From Lamellibrachia satsuma (Eukaryota > Annelida > Polychaeta > Sabellida > Siboglinidae), in the NCBI GenBank assembly GCA_033239005.1, contig BSQZ01000015.1, positions 5,262,001-5,326,000 on the forward strand: DNA of 64,000 nucleotides, given 5' to 3'. The notes under the pieces are model-generated. The model was not told where the DNA came from and made no database searches. It saw nothing but the letters and a program-made list of their open reading frames with translations. The translations under genes were made by a program, and so were the position numbers. This document shows, piece by piece, positions 49,301-54,431 of the stretch (its first letter is position 1; each line of letters opens with the position of its first letter).

Positions 49301-51721
49301 AGTCAAAATCTGGAACATCAGAACTCTCACAGAAACACTGGGCCCAGCCGTGTGCAGTCATATGCTCTTCTTACATGTTTTACTAGAATGTGATACCACA
49401 TCACCCATATGCGGGATTGGTTAGGCCATAGCTCTGAAGAAGGCTATGACTAACTAACACTTCAGGAAGCAAGCACAAGTGTCTGAATCAGGAACACCAA
49501 CAGTCGAAGAATTGGTTACTGCTGGAGAACAGGCTATCGTATGTGTTCATGGTGACAACATTGGAGAAAACCTTATTGATTTGCGGTACAAGCGCTTCAT
49601 TGAAAAGGTATCATCAAGTGCAGCTTACTTACAGGGAAAAAATCTACCCCCTACTACAGCTGCTGCCCACTATCACAGCCTCAGGATCTACCATCAGATC
49701 CAACAGTGGAAAGGATCCGAGAAAACTTTCAAAGCCACGGACTGCGGCTGTACTGTCAACTGCCACGTTCCGAAGATGATTTACCTCCCAGCAGCACCAG
49801 CCCATTTGCTATCGGTCATCCATTGAAACTGCAAGAAAAACTGCAATTCACTGCGATGTAGTTGCAGAAAGAATGGACTTGAGTGCACTTCTGTTTCTGT
49901 GTGTCGTGTATGCAAAGGAAGCACCTGTCAAAATTCAGCTGCCATCACCATGGAAGCTCTCGATGACAGCAGCGACTGAAGGTGACATTTACTGGTAAGT
50001 AACACTGCAATGTAAACAATATAACATTTGTGTGTGTGCGCGCGTGCGCGCATGCGTGCGTGCGTGTGTGTTTTGTTTGTACATGTATAATATATATATT
50101 ATATATACTGTATATAGCAACAGTAGGTAAGGACGTAAATGCCACTGAAATAGACAAGTGTATGGCTATATGCGTAAGCAACATTGGGTCGATCGCAACG
50201 TTACTACCCCGTGGCGGGTAAAAAACAGGGTTCACTGTGTTTAAAAGTCGATTTTCACCCTACTACTTAATGGAGTTAAACATTCTATGTGTCGTTGGAT
50301 TGATCTGTATATTACCTTTCCATCGATCTACATTATGTGTATAAATTGCGCAAAGAAAATAGATTACTCAGCATAAATAAGGCGTACCCCTACATTTCAC
50401 TGCGCAAAAACAATGACCAGCAGCGGCTTTCAACCATTTGTCATTATCGTCAGAAATGACAATGTTCCACGACGTGAATTTCAATTAACTTTTGTTCTTG
50501 TAATGTAGACATATAGTACAAACTACAAATGGCATCATAGTTGCTATTGCAGTTTGTTTGATGTTAAACCACAGATTGACGGGACAAGGCCAAAAATCGG
50601 GGTACGTGTCAATTACAATAATTTGCAAATGTGTTTAGAATAATATTATGGCTTTAATAGTCATTGAAATTACACTTGTTAGGAACCGTTGAACAGTTAA
50701 ATGTATTACCTTTCCAATTATATGTATCATCTTTATAATGTTTTCACGGAAAATAAGTTGTACAACATGAATTACGTGTACTCCCCTAAATATCAGTGAG
50801 ACCTACAATCATTTAGCAACATGTGAAAATGAAAATGTTCCACCAAGTGGATTTTGGTGGACTTTTTTTCTGGTAACATAAACATAATGTAGAAAAATGC
50901 CACCAAACTTACAATTGCAAGTTGTTTGAGGTTGAACCACAGAATGACTGGACTAATGAACTCCCCATCACTTTGAAAACATCTGAAACTAGTTATCTTC
51001 TAAAAAAAACTCAAGACATATTATTCCAAATTACATTTCCACCATAAATCTTTGTTTATCCCTAGTTCTGATGACTTTTGCACGACCCCATTCACAATTA
51101 TGCTGAATGATTCCGTTTTGTTGCGATTCTGAGCTCAGGTTCCTGATGATATAGGCACCATACAAGTTAATTATTATTATTATTAATGGCCTAGATTGGA
51201 GGTAGCCAATGTTGTTTCTTATGTCATGATATCATAAGACAACACTACAGTCAGTTTTGTTAGAAGGGATTTAATGATAATAATGTGCTGCCATCTCGTG
51301 GCATATGGTGGTAAAAATTCGCCATCTTTGGTCTATAATTTACTCCAATATAAGGTGTGTATTAATAAACCAGGTTTGTCTACTTTATAAGTCTCGGTGT
51401 TTGTCATTAAAATGTTGTGCGACAGGGGCACTAAAACAGCGTGACATAATCTTACGGGGCGTTTCACTTTTTAAGAACGCATGACTCGTACCGTGCCCGT
51501 GCCCGTGGTCACCTTCGCCTCGGCGTCAAGTCAGGAGGAACATGGGAGGTTACTGCTAAATGCGTTATTTACGAAATTATGGATAGGCTAACCTTATCAT
51601 TGCCATCGTATTTAGCACCAACAACACTTACCGGGCCGATGACTCTGTCAAATCCTGGTCTATTTGCCACAGCTTTTAACAGTTGCTGAAGTTTATTTAA
51701 ACCATTTGCGGCAGATGCCAT
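10134..51721 (-). CDS. ACOT13: Acyl-CoA thioesterase 13 (THEM2), three exons, complete
   Basis: Exons 51632-51721, 12709-12893 and 10134-10305 on - join to 447 nt, 148 residues plus stop; human ACOT13 has 140. It is a hotdog-fold thioesterase that hydrolyses long-chain acyl-CoA, mitochondria-associated in mammals. Residues 1-30 are the N-terminal helix, ending FDRVIGP. The active-site block NGLLHGGMVATLVD lies at 55-68. Asn53, His59/Gly60, Asp68 and Ser86 match human Asn50, His56/Gly57, Asp65 and Ser83. The C-terminus has KPAKVGDEI, GRTLAFT and IAQGKHTK. All splice sites are GT-AG and phases fit (0, then 2). Intron 1 is about 38.7 kb and contains most mobile elements of the window; intron 2 is 2.4 kb with a 22-bp array. 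The exon 1 assignment rests on alignment to the family, since no intervening ACOT13 sequence was found. Confidence 0.9.
10597..12018. repeat. 22-bp minisatellite in ACOT13 intron 2
   Basis: About 64 copies of CTGTGTACTACGACATACAG plus CT (22 bp). Variants include CACACAG, GATATAC, AACATAC and a 24-bp form with CTCTAAGTG. The period is not a multiple of three but lacks stops in several registers, so it generates long overlapping frames that are not genes. Confidence 0.97.
12019..12700. other. AT-rich remainder of ACOT13 intron 2
   Basis: No coding, repeat or transposon signal recognised beyond AT-richness. Confidence 0.5.
12709..12893 (-). CDS. ACOT13: ACOT13 exon 2 (catalytic)
   Basis: Acceptor TTCCACAG|ATGCAGG and donor TTTC|GTGAGT. 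It encodes MQVVSGGNGNWCCKM through APGVSIELSV, including all four active-site positions. Confidence 0.93.
13125..13220 (-). ncRNA. tRNA-like (SINE head) remnant
   Basis: Read on -, GTAGCTTAGTGGTTA matches a pol III A box (TRGCNNAGYNGG). It is followed by CATTGGACTCTCAACCAAG, which resembles a tRNA anticodon arm (TTGG stem, ACTCTCA loop, CCAA stem). A convincing B box and full cloverleaf are absent. It is best read as a damaged tRNA-derived SINE at the edge of the 45-bp array. Confidence 0.5.
13186..14780. repeat. 45-bp minisatellite carrying a tRNA A-box-like segment
   Basis: About 35 copies of a 45-bp unit: GTGCCCTACTACACAATGCA, ACAACTAAGTAACCACTACG, CTACT. On - each unit contains TAGCRTAGTGGTTAC, like the A box of the neighbouring tRNA-like sequence. 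The period equals 15 codons, which explains repetitive frames such as those at 13349-13594. A few copies are shortened, for example near 14090. Confidence 0.95.
15030..15310 (+). pseudogene. LINE 3'-terminal coding fragment
   Basis: The open frame contains STRQEVTYKIPHCKT and AYVGPKIWNTF, the conserved tail of CR1/Jockey-type LINE ORF2 (NTR..., GPKIWNSL). No RT core is present. The downstream sequence to 15530 stays open in one frame but is not recognised. Confidence 0.65.
15950..16587 (+). mobile_element. Ty3/gypsy 5' fragment A: LTR end, primer-binding site and start of gag
   Basis: AATAAA near 16120 and an LTR-like end ...TTACA at about 16195 precede TGGTACCAGAAGTGGGG, a typical position for a primer-binding site. 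A frame from 16337 encodes MDETDEMANLRAEL, then FEEWEADAQAAISG, resembling gag of Ty3/gypsy elements. It is cut at 16587 by the LTR of another element. The LTR start cannot be fixed without a second LTR. No pol of this element was found. Confidence 0.6.
16588..16748 (+). repeat. 5' LTR of gypsy fragment B
   Basis: TGTTGTAGTATAATT ... CGTACAACA, about 161 bp with TG...CA ends, followed directly by TGGTGACAGAATTGGGATC as a primer-binding site. No partner 3' LTR was found in the window. Confidence 0.6.
16749..17900 (+). mobile_element. Ty3/gypsy fragment B: gag and protease, truncated by a minisatellite
   Basis: Gag frame 16898-17419 (174 codons; WERWKRRFQIYLQATG, then MWVNTVHERANECKFP) is followed by a weak CRLCQKTGD zinc-knuckle remnant near 17490. 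A retropepsin-like region at 17580-17895 has WCIDTGVQVSIMP (DTG active site, with Val after it where Ala or Ser is usual) and LLLGVPGIRKL. A stop at 17712 breaks the protease. Reverse transcriptase, RNase H and integrase are absent; the 28-30-bp array starts exactly where they should begin. It appears to be inserted in gypsy fragment A. Confidence 0.75.
17891..20085. repeat. 28-30-bp minisatellite with higher-order structure
   Basis: About 77 copies of TTCCAACATGTTTTTGTTAG plus CTGGGTGG (28 bp), with 29- and 30-bp forms (GGCTTCC, GGTTTTC). Rare variants recur together: CATGGTTTTTTTTAGC at 18449, 18904 and 19475, each followed by GGTTCTAAC and GTTAGTTCGG units, showing that blocks of many units were duplicated. 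The last copies have CATGTGTTTTG and GTTGGATGG. Confidence 0.96.
20451..20627 (+). pseudogene. THAP-domain fragment with internal deletion
   Basis: MPYCAAFGCKHHSAK is a THAP zinc-finger start (C-X4-C), but the frame passes directly to YRELSLKPEAVQTIF, the end of a THAP domain (LKPDAVPTIF). The central WxxxC...H part is missing. THAP domains occur in P-element-type transposases and host regulators. The next 200 bases hold further broken frames. A transposon relic is most likely. Confidence 0.5.
20889..21068 (+). repeat. 5' LTR of deleted gypsy element
   Basis: Starts TGTAGTGTTATCACTAACTG, ends ACATTATA. It has ATAAAAGTG in its 3' half. It differs from the 3' LTR mainly by an 8-bp length difference and a few substitutions. 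Confidence 0.92.
21110..21900 (+). pseudogene. gag of deleted gypsy element
   Basis: Frames 21110-21361, 21433-21642 and 21673-22026 are parts of one gag broken by stops and a frameshift. The first has FTSPDTWPTWIRRFNRFR, typical of gypsy gag. The last carries two CX2CX4HX4C knuckles (CKWCGQQQHDRKVC and CHNCQKVGHFRPVC) at 21769-21870, the nucleocapsid part that binds RNA. Confidence 0.8.
21975..22620 (+). pseudogene. Partial reverse transcriptase and integrase tail of deleted gypsy element
   Basis: The frame from about 21975 to 22357 contains VICHMDDILMF (the (Y/F)xDD box with His-Met), CEFGKKSIRFLGHV and LRRFTGMANQLGKF, the palm, thumb and connection of a gypsy RT. A stop ends it at 22357, and near 22438 the sequence jumps to a Pro/Thr-rich TRTRPG tail, the usual C-terminus of pol. 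Confidence 0.75.
22835..23022 (+). repeat. 3' LTR of deleted gypsy element
   Basis: Starts TGTAGTGTTATCACTAACTG, ends ACATTACA, followed by the duplicated target ATAAT. A polypurine tract lies immediately upstream. Confidence 0.92.
23028..23170 (+). pseudogene. LINE tail interrupted by the gypsy insertion
   Basis: The frame after the gypsy target site reads SDILPCVFNQFYKLNNEVRM, resembling the C-terminal LP..F...F..N...HxxxTR block of LINE ORF2. The 5' side before 20884 is less clear. Confidence 0.4.
23170..25100. other. Intronic stretch without recognised genes
   Basis: Mixed sequence with short frames only. An LTR-like run with CATTACA-type and AATAAA motifs occurs around 23780-23960, but no partner copy is present, so it is not called. 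Confidence 0.4.
25107..25838 (+). pseudogene. pogo/Tigger-like transposase C-terminus with PHD-type finger
   Basis: GIFPTDRYIFEDSDF at 25107-25152, then SLVTDIP, match the C-terminal SGIxPFNxxxFxDxDF...VTDRP block that follows the DDE core in pogo-type transposases. The frame continues to a stop at 25836 (224 residues from the internal ATG 25164). It has a Gly-Gln-Thr repeat region (SALGQTSS, LPSLGQ), a basic stretch with two RRGGAR copies, KKKK, and a zinc finger CLYCDEFFFF, CIQCTVC, WAHDQCAG, FRCDLC of PHD type. The DDE catalytic part is missing upstream. AATAAA is at about 25920. Confidence 0.7.
26470..26870 (+). pseudogene. Zinc-finger/recombinase-associated ORF, left piece
   Basis: Frames hold LQGYDNIKSDYLIHGFAHGF near 26515-26580, a pattern (LIxGFxxGFxLG) that I associate with tyrosine-recombinase-type elements. 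An acidic run with SDSDYTPG at 26720-26760 and DVTPTVDAITVSSSDDS at 26828-26880 follow in other frames. The last matches DVTSTVDTD at 30067, beyond the LINE. The family assignment is tentative. Confidence 0.35.
26900..28470 (+). pseudogene. Jockey-type LINE, reverse transcriptase region
   Basis: Frames on + show IRALKNGKATGLDDIQTE (finger region), LLKPGKDPSKAKSFRPTSLL, VFIDLSAAYDTVNH (first catalytic Asp region), LRNGLPQGNVLAPMLFNIY and FLYSDDLCT (the xADD box, here SDD). Stops at 27022 and 27380 and several frameshifts make it dead. The coding sequence stops near 28460, and its usual CDCGEE tail reappears only at 29910, so about 1.4 kb of other DNA lies inside the element. Identified by RT motifs; the exact clade is not fixed. 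Confidence 0.8.
29190..29720. repeat. 30-bp degenerate minisatellite
   Basis: About 17 copies of ACTCGCCAAGCACGCTGTAT plus ACAAGACAAC (30 bp), increasingly diverged to the right (CACGCCGTAACGCAAGACTG). A ten-codon period keeps frames open on both strands. It lies in the 1.4-kb block that separates the two parts of the LINE. Confidence 0.9.
29880..30050 (+). pseudogene. Jockey-type LINE, C-terminal piece
   Basis: One frame reads CDCGEEHTMSHFLCW, the conserved cysteine-histidine motif at the end of LINE ORF2, followed by a LATATDRAK-like tail. It fits as the missing end of the LINE at 26900-28470. Confidence 0.65.
30062..30200 (+). repeat. 30-bp tandem repeat, coding-like
   Basis: Four to five copies of GATGTGACATCAACAGTTGA plus TACTGACATC. 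Forward translation gives DVTSTVDTDI repeats in a frame running 29999-30247. It matches DVTPTVDAI at 26828, so it probably lies in the acidic part of a transposon ORF. Confidence 0.85.
30255..30500 (+). pseudogene. Zinc-finger ORF, right piece
   Basis: Frames contain HCCPFC, then LEQIHSSEVEIA and PKKKKAKG, and in a shifted frame SNFGHNTQVIKK. This order (CxxC, HxxxH, basic run, LRxxGNFxHN) is seen in invertebrate zinc-finger ORFs linked to recombinase-type elements. It probably continues the piece at 26470-26870. Confidence 0.4.
30800..31196. repeat. 16-bp minisatellite
   Basis: About 23 copies of AGAAGAGGGTAGAGCT (16 bp), with GATAGAGC, GAGTAGAGTC and GGCATAGC variants. The block AGAGTCAGAAGAGGGCATAG recurs at about 30885, 31045 and 31110, showing block duplication. 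Confidence 0.92.
32852..33610 (+). pseudogene. N-terminal part of unclassified transposase
   Basis: It follows a good 3' splice-like site, TTATTATTTTCAG at 32833-32845, and starts MLPKKFKAEAMQKCHAK. It is a Lys/Arg/Gln-rich, probably helical and nucleic-acid-binding region. A stop near 32960 and frameshifts near 33330 and 33470 break it. The frame 33333-33470 reads LTFGVALVMKLDK and TKWWLVQYL. Confidence 0.5.
33623..35240 (+). pseudogene. Central part of unclassified transposase (DGPTAQYRNK motif)
   Basis: Frames 33623-34240 (205 aa), 34182-34745 (187 aa) and 34746-35237 (163 aa) form one protein broken by a frameshift near 34230 and an in-frame TAG at 34743. Landmarks are SYTSFTRLRPFYVVP, a CMYGTCTTC cysteine pair, LQVDFSKNY (possible first acidic residue), HFVSDGPTAQYRNKTNFHL (second) and EASHGKGPADGIGAAVKS (Glu/His region). 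The spacing fits a DDE/DDD-type nuclease, but this is inference. I recognise the protein type as common in invertebrate genomes but cannot assign a superfamily. Confidence 0.6.
35255..35645 (+). pseudogene. C-terminal domain of unclassified transposase
   Basis: Shifted frame with SYYAVFF, FYIGRVTGENEDDNTVELKF and SRFVYDWPRRDDVCCVE, a small beta-rich module ending in an FxWPxxxD motif often seen after the DGPxxQYRNK core. It contains one stop after FFLV and another after CCVE. Confidence 0.5.
36960..37620. other. Spacer with a direct repeat and a hairpin
   Basis: Two diverged copies of about 45 bp (CTGAATTTTTTTAATGTGTG near 37155 and CTTAATTTTTTTATGTGTAC near 37440). A hairpin at 37481-37522 has arms TTTAAGACC and GGTCTTAAA. 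No gene recognised. Confidence 0.5.
38131..38243 (+). pseudogene. piggyBac transposase N-terminus, before gypsy insertion
   Basis: After a 3' splice-like TTTTCACTTTCAG the frame reads SIPTRSFYKRTNLHTVIPG, then SSADSDGSDSGNED. It is an acidic N-terminal region that continues in frame at 42706 as LATLPLRADDAASDDDEY, across the gypsy element and its duplicated AAGAC. Confidence 0.65.
38244..38408 (+). repeat. 5' LTR of gypsy element in piggyBac
   Basis: Starts TGTTATGATATACACTTGTG and ends AACACGACA. It contains ATATAAAAGACTT, a TATA-like promoter segment. Confidence 0.95.
38807..39346 (+). CDS. gag capsid region of gypsy element
   Basis: 180 codons from ATG 38807 (MAELTGVPIPSTDW), ending at TAA after a frameshift. 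LRKFRRTCEYIFDGPL, YLMLWFGEDIRDGW and KQDSHESVDAFMTRCHLIA are typical of Ty3/gypsy capsid. The true protein should continue into the frame at 39330. Confidence 0.8.
   Translation: MAELTGVPIPSTDWHATNLPEALRKFRRTCEYIFDGPLANKDETVKVQYLMLWFGEDIRDGWGLAVDDKTLVAPHWKGFEDYVKPKSSFCVSRFFLRALKQDSHESVDAFMTRCHLIANECEFTDKEEQLLDTLIAGIHSDDVRRKLIAKDKTTTLDQALDNVPNTGRWRRQEPIDWLL
39330..40180 (+). pseudogene. Nucleocapsid and protease region of gypsy element
   Basis: Two zinc knuckles: CYNCEKTHTKSDTC (atypical spacing) and CRYCTLKGHWACVC (canonical CX2CX4HX4C). Protease has CKIDSGAEVNVMPLRIF (DSGA active site). A frameshift near 39840 moves the protease end (GLQACMDL) into the frame 39793-40179. Confidence 0.75.
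40180..40969 (+). pseudogene. Reverse transcriptase remnant and RNase H of gypsy element
   Basis: The RT start (HLKQDAEPVIHPPRRIPESL) at 40190-40240 passes directly to the post-palm region (KGLEPDSGKIAAIIDM, LQSFLGMVNYPGHYTPDLA). The palm with its Y/FxDD box is deleted; a repeated AATCAAGTTCTTC at 40237 and 40258 marks the junction. RNase H has QTDASKRGIGVTLLQ (first Asp), YASKSLTETESNYCNIEHEML (Glu) and ADGLSRL. Two opposite frameshifts near 40750 and 40800 scramble about 17 residues, including the third acidic position. Confidence 0.75.
41110..42276 (+). CDS. Integrase of gypsy element, open
   Basis: 388 codons from the first ATG; the real protein begins in the upstream polyprotein, separated by a frameshift near 41040. 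It inserts the element DNA into the genome. The zinc-binding HHCC region has H28, H31, C61 and C64. The catalytic triad is D91 (GSDMF), D144 (FISDNAKQYD) and E180 (QCNGKAERF), with 35 residues between the last two, as in D,D35E integrases. A C-terminal chromodomain-like end was not seen; the tail is basic then acidic (VGKPRSYIV, RRNRRHIK). It is the only long intact enzyme frame of the element. Confidence 0.88.
   Translation: MMYNGVLLKGNRVIIPKSMQAEVLMKIHMGHQGIEKCRLRARDSVFWCGISADIDNMIKTCDVCQHNQTSQQREELIHIEATHPWEIIGSDMFHWRGDEYLLVVDYYSSYPIIRKLSSTTSSAIVSKLKLIFSEFGIPNIFISDNAKQYDSENFRKFEADYDFKHQTSSPRYPQCNGKAERFVGIVKKTLQKAYKAREDPAIALQCLRTTPIEPGVPSPAELLFDRKIHSNLPIINTMKTGKANFHKREKWQQQYNQHTCSLKEMHRAQSVRVHDHVTKKWEPAIVKEKVGKPRSYIVTTKSGAEYRRNRRHIKTTGETFKLPDRCHDDENTDGEHEAFNPDEPVTCEEQSKGNESSHVAGQACAYIRDIPYKKRVGRSVHPPNHLDV
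42535..42700 (+). repeat. 3' LTR of gypsy element in piggyBac
   Basis: Starts TGTTATGATATATACTTGTG, ends AACACGATA, followed by the duplicated AAGAC. Confidence 0.95.
42706..44390 (+). pseudogene. piggyBac transposase, main part, broken
   Basis: Pieces in order: acidic N-terminus 42706-42900; 43020-43391 with MAAFISILLYTGLVK, FWAKG, RFQKLRRFIHFND and CSVDEMMPYKG; 43395-43739 with KPHKWGLKLFIHAGVSG and KVYINNFFTSFELISHL; 43747-44151 with TVVKWRDNKVVTLASSF, KQYNIHMGGVDLVDML and YRTPLKAKRWY; and a cysteine-rich tail near 44200-44390 (CRKG, CSKCDTML, DKNCFVAF). The family catalytic triad Asp268/Asp346/Asp447 corresponds to SVDEMM, the position before NFF (here YINNFF, Asn in place of the usual Asp) and MGGVDLVDM. 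Stops at 43070, 43389, 43737 and 44149 and frameshifts make it inactive. Confidence 0.85.
44877..44899 (-). repeat. Right terminal repeat of piggyBac and TTAA target
   Basis: On - the end reads CCCTTTAAGTGGCATGC, similar to piggyBac termini that start CCC/TTAACCCTTT. TTAA follows at 44896-44899. Confidence 0.7.
45184..45815. repeat. Diverged direct repeats and an 89-bp duplication
   Basis: Copies at about 45184-45281 and 45713-45815 share ATGATTATGTTC, TTGAATTTCTTTATTTTCC-like text. Between them, 45485-45573 and 45574-45662 are a nearly perfect 89-bp tandem duplication that translates as NVKVNDITVHKDFPKPFHGI. The protein is not recognised. A hairpin, TACATTTCAACA/TGTTGAAATGTA, lies at 45936-45962. 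Confidence 0.75.
46742..47548. repeat. Duplicated 230-bp block (46742-46971 and 47319-47548)
   Basis: Both copies start CTGGACTGAACCCCCTCCGA and end GAAAGAATTCCTCATTG, with few differences. Each is followed by a 36-bp minisatellite whose first five units carry the same order of variants, so flank and array start were duplicated together. Confidence 0.9.
46976..47318. repeat. 36-bp minisatellite, first array
   Basis: About 9-10 copies of GACCACTGGTCGTCGAAGAC plus AATGCATACACAGAGG (36 bp). Being 12 codons long, it keeps frames open on both strands; these are not genes. Confidence 0.95.
47610..48182. repeat. 36/38-bp minisatellite, second array
   Basis: About 15 copies. The first nine have the 36-bp unit; the rest have a 38-bp form with AATGGCGACACACAGAGG. 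The opening variants match the array at 46976. The last copy runs into a LINE tail. Confidence 0.95.
48183..48310 (+). pseudogene. LINE C-terminal fragment
   Basis: The frame reads RDRLDKIIKEAESVVGKRQD, then RFDTYYQGRLTNKL, a tail typical of Jockey-type LINE ORF2. It fuses to the minisatellite at its left. Confidence 0.65.
48380..49160 (+). pseudogene. LINE fragment between endonuclease and reverse transcriptase
   Basis: Frames show FNYKDINEAYTSFLNDF, LKNPWLTNGLKKCL, FAKGNYYSKLL, RKILRNIMG, FNEYFTSIGPELAR-like text and a TDKEEVIRTVNSYGNKSS block, the usual region leading into LINE RT. It has stops and frameshifts. It ends before the RT catalytic motifs. Confidence 0.7.
49479..49980 (+). pseudogene. 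Cysteine-rich ORF of transposon-associated type
   Basis: The frame 49479-49826 (MSESGTPTVEELVTAGEQAI, DLRYKRFIEKV, LPPTTAAAHYHSLRIYHQIQQW) ends at TGA. In the same frame beyond it the sequence reads NCKKNCNSLRCSCRKNGLEC, VCRVCKGSTCQN. This N-terminal block plus Cys-rich tail is a family I remember as highly repeated in invertebrate genomes, of unknown function. The single stop before the Cys-rich part suggests decay. Confidence 0.5.
49985..51270. other. Intronic stretch with microsatellite only
   Basis: A GT/GC-rich simple repeat at 50028-50070 and a short AT run at 50088-50108. Related GTTTGATGTTAAACCACAGA-type segments near 50560 and 50920 suggest an old two-copy repeat with TTCCACnAnGTGnATTT. 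No gene recognised. Confidence 0.5.
51275..51424 (+). repeat. Possible solo-LTR remnant
   Basis: TGATAATAATGTGCTGCCAT ... GTTGTGCGACA, with a purine run before it and AATAAA-like text inside. It resembles the layout of the 38244 LTR (GTGCTGCCAYC). No flanking duplication was seen. Confidence 0.3.
51632..51721 (-). CDS. ACOT13: ACOT13 exon 1
   Basis: ATG at 51721-51719 opens MASAANGLNKLQQLLKAVAN and the exon ends FDRVIGP at a CCG|GTAAGTG donor. Human ACOT13 has NFERVLGK at the same place. Thirty codons, phase 0. No stop-free alternative upstream start was seen. Confidence 0.85.
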
Positions 51722-52970
51722 GATTTTGGACTTCGTTACCCGATTCCGTCAGGTGGCACCATTGTCTGGAGTCGGACAGAGCCCTTTAGGGGTAAGACCA
51801 CAGTTGACCTTCCTGTTTATTGTTTCACACGAATGTAGGGCGTATGAAATTGTAAAATGGTAACTTAATAAATTAATATTATGTGACATGAGTGCCTTTG
51901 AGCAGGAATATTCACAGGTTTGTTTGTAGAAGCTATTGGCTGTGAAACAGTGCATTTTTTAAAGAGTTTAACTGGCGGAGGGATTTATGGGAATTTTTCT
52001 GCTATGGGCCACGTGGGCGCATGAATACATGGCTATTTTTGTCAAAATTGATAGGCATCGCACGTCGGGGCGATTTAAAAGAGCTGGAGGTATGTGATTT
52101 TGATAAAATTTGGTCAGTATATCAATGAGATGATGGCAATTGCTGTGTACAATTTTCAGAATTTTTGATGGTCACGTTTTCTTATAATCAGACAAAACGT
52201 TAACATGGCCACCAATGCAATTCTCAACTGTGGTCTGACTCCTTTAGCTTTATAGATATCCTTAGCCTCGAGACTAAGATATCCTATAAACAGGGATCGA
52301 ACTTAACGCTCGTCCCGCTCGCTTATTATACGATGTCCTAGCCCGCTGTTGTTTCAAGTTCGTCTTTCTCGTCGTAGTTGTTGAAAGTTCATAAATATCC
52401 ATTCTTCCAGTACGTGTGTAAGTAGTAATTGACCTATCTAACTATATTATTGTGTAGCAGTGTATTTGTTTGAAGTTCTGGAGGGTGTTTTGCTCATTTT
52501 GGCGGGAGATAAAACATACGTAAACAAACTTGCAAAGTGACAGCGTGACTGACCTGTCAAACGATGTACCAGCGGACAAGACGAAGAAATGCATCCATAA
52601 TCGCATTAGCTCAAAGCGTACAGTCTTACACGTGGAATGTTAATATGATTTACACTGTGTTTTCTGACTGCTTTTCATTATAAGTACTATCATAACCGTG
52701 GATACGACTTATGTATAGTGAGTAATGACTAGTAATGTAAATATTTGTTTATGCCAAATTTATCTATTTTGGATATGACTGATGGGTGAAGATGTATGAA
52801 GCTCTAAAAATTATGTACAACTGATAGTTGGTATGCAATATTGTGTCAGAATGGTTATTCACTCAACGATCCACACATATTGATATGATGAGAAAGTGGA
52901 CACCAGCATACTTTTAGTGTACATATTTATAGTAGCTGTTTCTTATTTTAAATACTAATACACCCAAATA
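51722..52970 (-). promoter_or_regulatory. Upstream region of ACOT13
   Basis: The 5' flank of the ACOT13 start codon. No TATA box at a convincing distance and no other element recognised, so the promoter position is inferred only from the gene start. Confidence 0.3.
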
Positions 52971-52984
52971 ATGCAATAAATATG

Positions 52985-54060
52985 ACGATAAAAGCTTACA
53001 TTTCATCCTACATGATACATGTCAAATTTTCATCTTGCATCAGCATGTCTTCAGCTGTGAAAAGGCTTCTGTCAAAATCTGCATAATATTTTGCAGTTAA
53101 AACCTTGTAAACAATATTTTCATATACATAATAATGCTAATTACCTATACATGTTAGTCATGCTTAGGAATAGACACCGGGTTAAAAATGTCTCTGTAGG
53201 GTATATGTTGGTTTTTTCTTTTTACCAACTGCCCTGTATAAATGTGCAACATAAGTTAAAAATAGCACTGTTTACAGCTCTCTTGCAACCAAAATAATGG
53301 ATGCACTGGTATGTATGACCTCACACAGGTTGAGAACATTTAGTACTTCCACAATATGTCAAAAAAAATACAATAACATTAATATTAGCAATTTTATTTA
53401 GGCCAGATACACTTTTTTTTTATCAAAATAGAAAAAACGTGTTTTGAAAATGTTGATGGGGGTGTCTTTAAAGTGCTCTAACATAAAAACTAATTAACGT
53501 ACAACCACACAACTGATTCCATGATGTATCTTAATAATATATCTTTCCAATGATCTTCATCATACATGATACACATGTCAAATATTCATCTTGCATCAGC
53601 ATGTCTTCAGCTGTGAACAGGCTTCTGTAAAAATACATAATAGTTTTCAGTTTAAAAAATCTTGTAAAAAGACACTGAGTTAAAAACAATTATATGTAGG
53701 GTATATACTGTGGTTGTTTTTTACTTTTTACCAACCGCCCATGTAAAAATGTGCAAAATAAGTGAAAAATAGCAGTGTTTACAGCTCTCTTGCAACAAAA
53801 ATAATGGATGCACTGGTATGAATGACCCCCACACAGGTTGAGAACATTGAGTACTTCCACAATATGTAAAAAAAATTACATTAACATTAATATTAGTAAT
53901 TTTTTTAGGCCAGGTACACTTTTTTGATCAAAATAGAAAAAAACGTGTTTTGAAAACGTTGACGGGGGTGTCTTTAAAGTGCTCTAACATGAACACTAAT
54001 TAACATACAGCTATACTACTGATACCATGATGTATCTTAATAATAGACCTTTCCAACGAT
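52985..54060. repeat. Two-copy tandem duplication of about 0.55 kb
   Basis: Copy 1 at about 52985-53555 and copy 2 at about 53560-54060 share CATCTTGCATCAGCATGTCT, TTTACAGCTCTCTTGCAAC, ATAATGGATGCACTGGTATG and TGATGTATCTTAATAATA in the same order. Indels are frequent, so the duplication is old. Confidence 0.85.
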
Positions 54061-54431
54061 GTATACTACTTTGCAATAACTTAATTATTTCAAAATGGCC
54101 CAGCATAGCTACGTACATACATAGACGTAACACATTGTATCGAAAAAATTATTTTTAAATCTTCGTTCCCGATATATCCGATTTCGTAAACGAGCAGCCA
54201 CTACTCGTTGCAACGTAGTCGAAAATCCGTGCACACGGGTACAAGTATAGTACACTGAACAGTACTAACGTTTACCCGTCGAACTTCTGCGTTTCCTTTC
54301 GAAATCGTGGAATTTCATAAAAGGGATCTAACCCCCCAAAAGATAACTGAGCGCCGACGATAAAGTTGTGCATAAGCGTAGGTACGATGCGTGTGAGAGG
54401 AAACGAGAATTTCAGCCGCACTGGCTCGAAT

